Shown one piece after another: positions 4,990-5,499 of a stretch of 5,499 bases of DNA. Under the pieces are notes generated by a model. That model saw nothing but the letters and a program-made list of their open reading frames with translations. It made no database searches and had not been told where the DNA came from. Both the position numbers and the translations under genes were made by a program. Source of the DNA: an uncultured Peptococcaceae bacterium (lineage in GTDB: Bacteria > Bacillota > Dehalobacteriia > UBA4068); NCBI GenBank assembly GCA_947307285.1, contig CAMZIS010000089.1, positions 1 to 5,499 on the forward strand, read 5' to 3'. Every line of letters starts with the position of its first letter. Within the stretch, counting starts at the first letter, position 1.

Positions 4990-5499
4990 GATTCTCCTTT
5001 GGGCGGCTGTTCCAGGGTGATGCGGCCCAACCGTCCGGCGCGGTATTCCTGCAGCAGCAGCAGGGCGGCGTCCTCATCTCTCACTTTGCCCTGGGCGCCC
5101 AGCAGGCCGCGGGCGCGGGCAACTGCCGTCAGCATTGCTTCTCCGCAGTCCGGCAACTCGTCAAGCTTGTAACGATCCAACAGCGCTTGCGGAGCCAGGC
5201 GGAAAAGCTGCTCGGCGAATTGACAGGCTACCTGATAGACCGGAAAAACATTGTCAGCAATGCATCCGCATACAGCCAGCTTATAAGCCGTGTCATAATC
5301 GGCGAAACGTGGCCACAGCAGACCGGGTGTATCCAGTAATTCTATATTAGCTTTGGTCTTGACCCATTGACGGCCCCGGGTAACGCCGGGCTTGTTGCCG
5401 GTCTTGGCCGACGCACTGTACGACAGAGCGTTTATTACCGTAGATTTTCCGCAGTTGGGTACGCCGACTACCATGGCGCGGACCGGTCTTTGCAGCCGA
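4986..5499 (-). CDS. rbgA: Ribosome biogenesis GTPase RbgA (YlqF), 5' end outside window
   Basis: The frame is open from the right edge to a TGA at 4988-4986, giving 170 visible residues; RbgA is usually about 280, so roughly the first 110 are missing. RbgA is a circularly permuted GTPase needed for late 50S subunit assembly. In that permuted order the NKxD motif lies in the missing part; what remains is the P-loop GVPNCGKS, the G2 region NKPGVTRG and G3 DTPG, continuing LLWPRF, a strong RbgA signature. The C-terminal helical RNA-binding part ends with YRAGRLGRITLEQP, also family-typical. The residues before Met at 5474 (RLQRPVRA) continue the family pattern, so that Met is internal and not a start. 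The gene heads the visible operon and overlaps rnhB. Its promoter lies outside the window. Confidence 0.95.
   Translation of the reverse strand, partial: RLQRPVRAMVVGVPNCGKSTVINALSYSASAKTGNKPGVTRGRQWVKTKANIELLDTPGLLWPRFADYDTAYKLAVCGCIADNVFPVYQVACQFAEQLFRLAPQALLDRYKLDELPDCGEAMLTAVARARGLLGAQGKVRDEDAALLLLQEYRAGRLGRITLEQPPKGES

Noticed and set aside
4303..5172. Plus-strand open frame of 289 codons
   Set aside because: It is antisense to yraN, rnhB and rbgA, all of which have intact family motifs. Its product shows no recognisable domain.
5472..5474. ATG at 5474 as the start of a short RbgA
   Set aside because: It lies three residues before the P-loop glycine. The frame stays open upstream with family-like residues (RPVRA), so the gene is cut by the window edge and not truncated.

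Overview
This window comes from a bacterial chromosome. All seven genes read on the minus strand, so the text below follows transcription from the right edge to the left edge. The AGGAGG-type ribosome sites, tight gene packing, RbgA and RNase HII neighbours and moderately high GC of the coding regions suggest a Bacillota (Firmicutes) genome, perhaps a GC-richer lineage such as Negativicutes. That placement is inferred from gene content and style; no sequence comparison was possible.

Region 1 (5499 to about 1177) is a compact housekeeping operon: rbgA (5' end outside the window), rnhB, yraN, dxs and tlyA. Junctions are tight: a 4-nt (or 1-nt) overlap, a 14-nt gap, a 12-nt gap and an 11-nt overlap. 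A strong intrinsic terminator follows 40 nt after tlyA. RbgA and TlyA act on the ribosome, RNase HII removes RNA from DNA, YraN is a nuclease-fold protein of unsettled role, and DXS makes the first committed metabolite of MEP-pathway isoprenoid synthesis. No internal promoter was recognised, so the genes are probably co-transcribed from a promoter beyond the right edge.

Region 2 (about 1140 to 1053) is a short AT-rich control region. It holds a plausible sigma-A promoter (TTCACA, 17 nt, TGCAAT with an extended -10 TG) and a small inverted repeat lying across its -35 box.

Region 3 (1052 to 1) is a second, two-gene transcription unit. A DUF937-family protein with an Ala-rich segment built from a perfect 12-bp tandem repeat is followed 12 nt later by an XRE-type helix-turn-helix protein that runs off the left edge. 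This is the least understood part of the window; the pairing suggests a small self-regulated locus, but no function can be assigned.

No tRNA, rRNA, CRISPR array, insertion sequence or plus-strand gene was found. The only stretch without a gene is 1053-1245 (193 bp), which holds the terminator, the promoter region and an imperfect 20-bp direct repeat. I see no clear evidence of a novel multi-gene system; the most open question is the DUF937/XRE pair and its control region.
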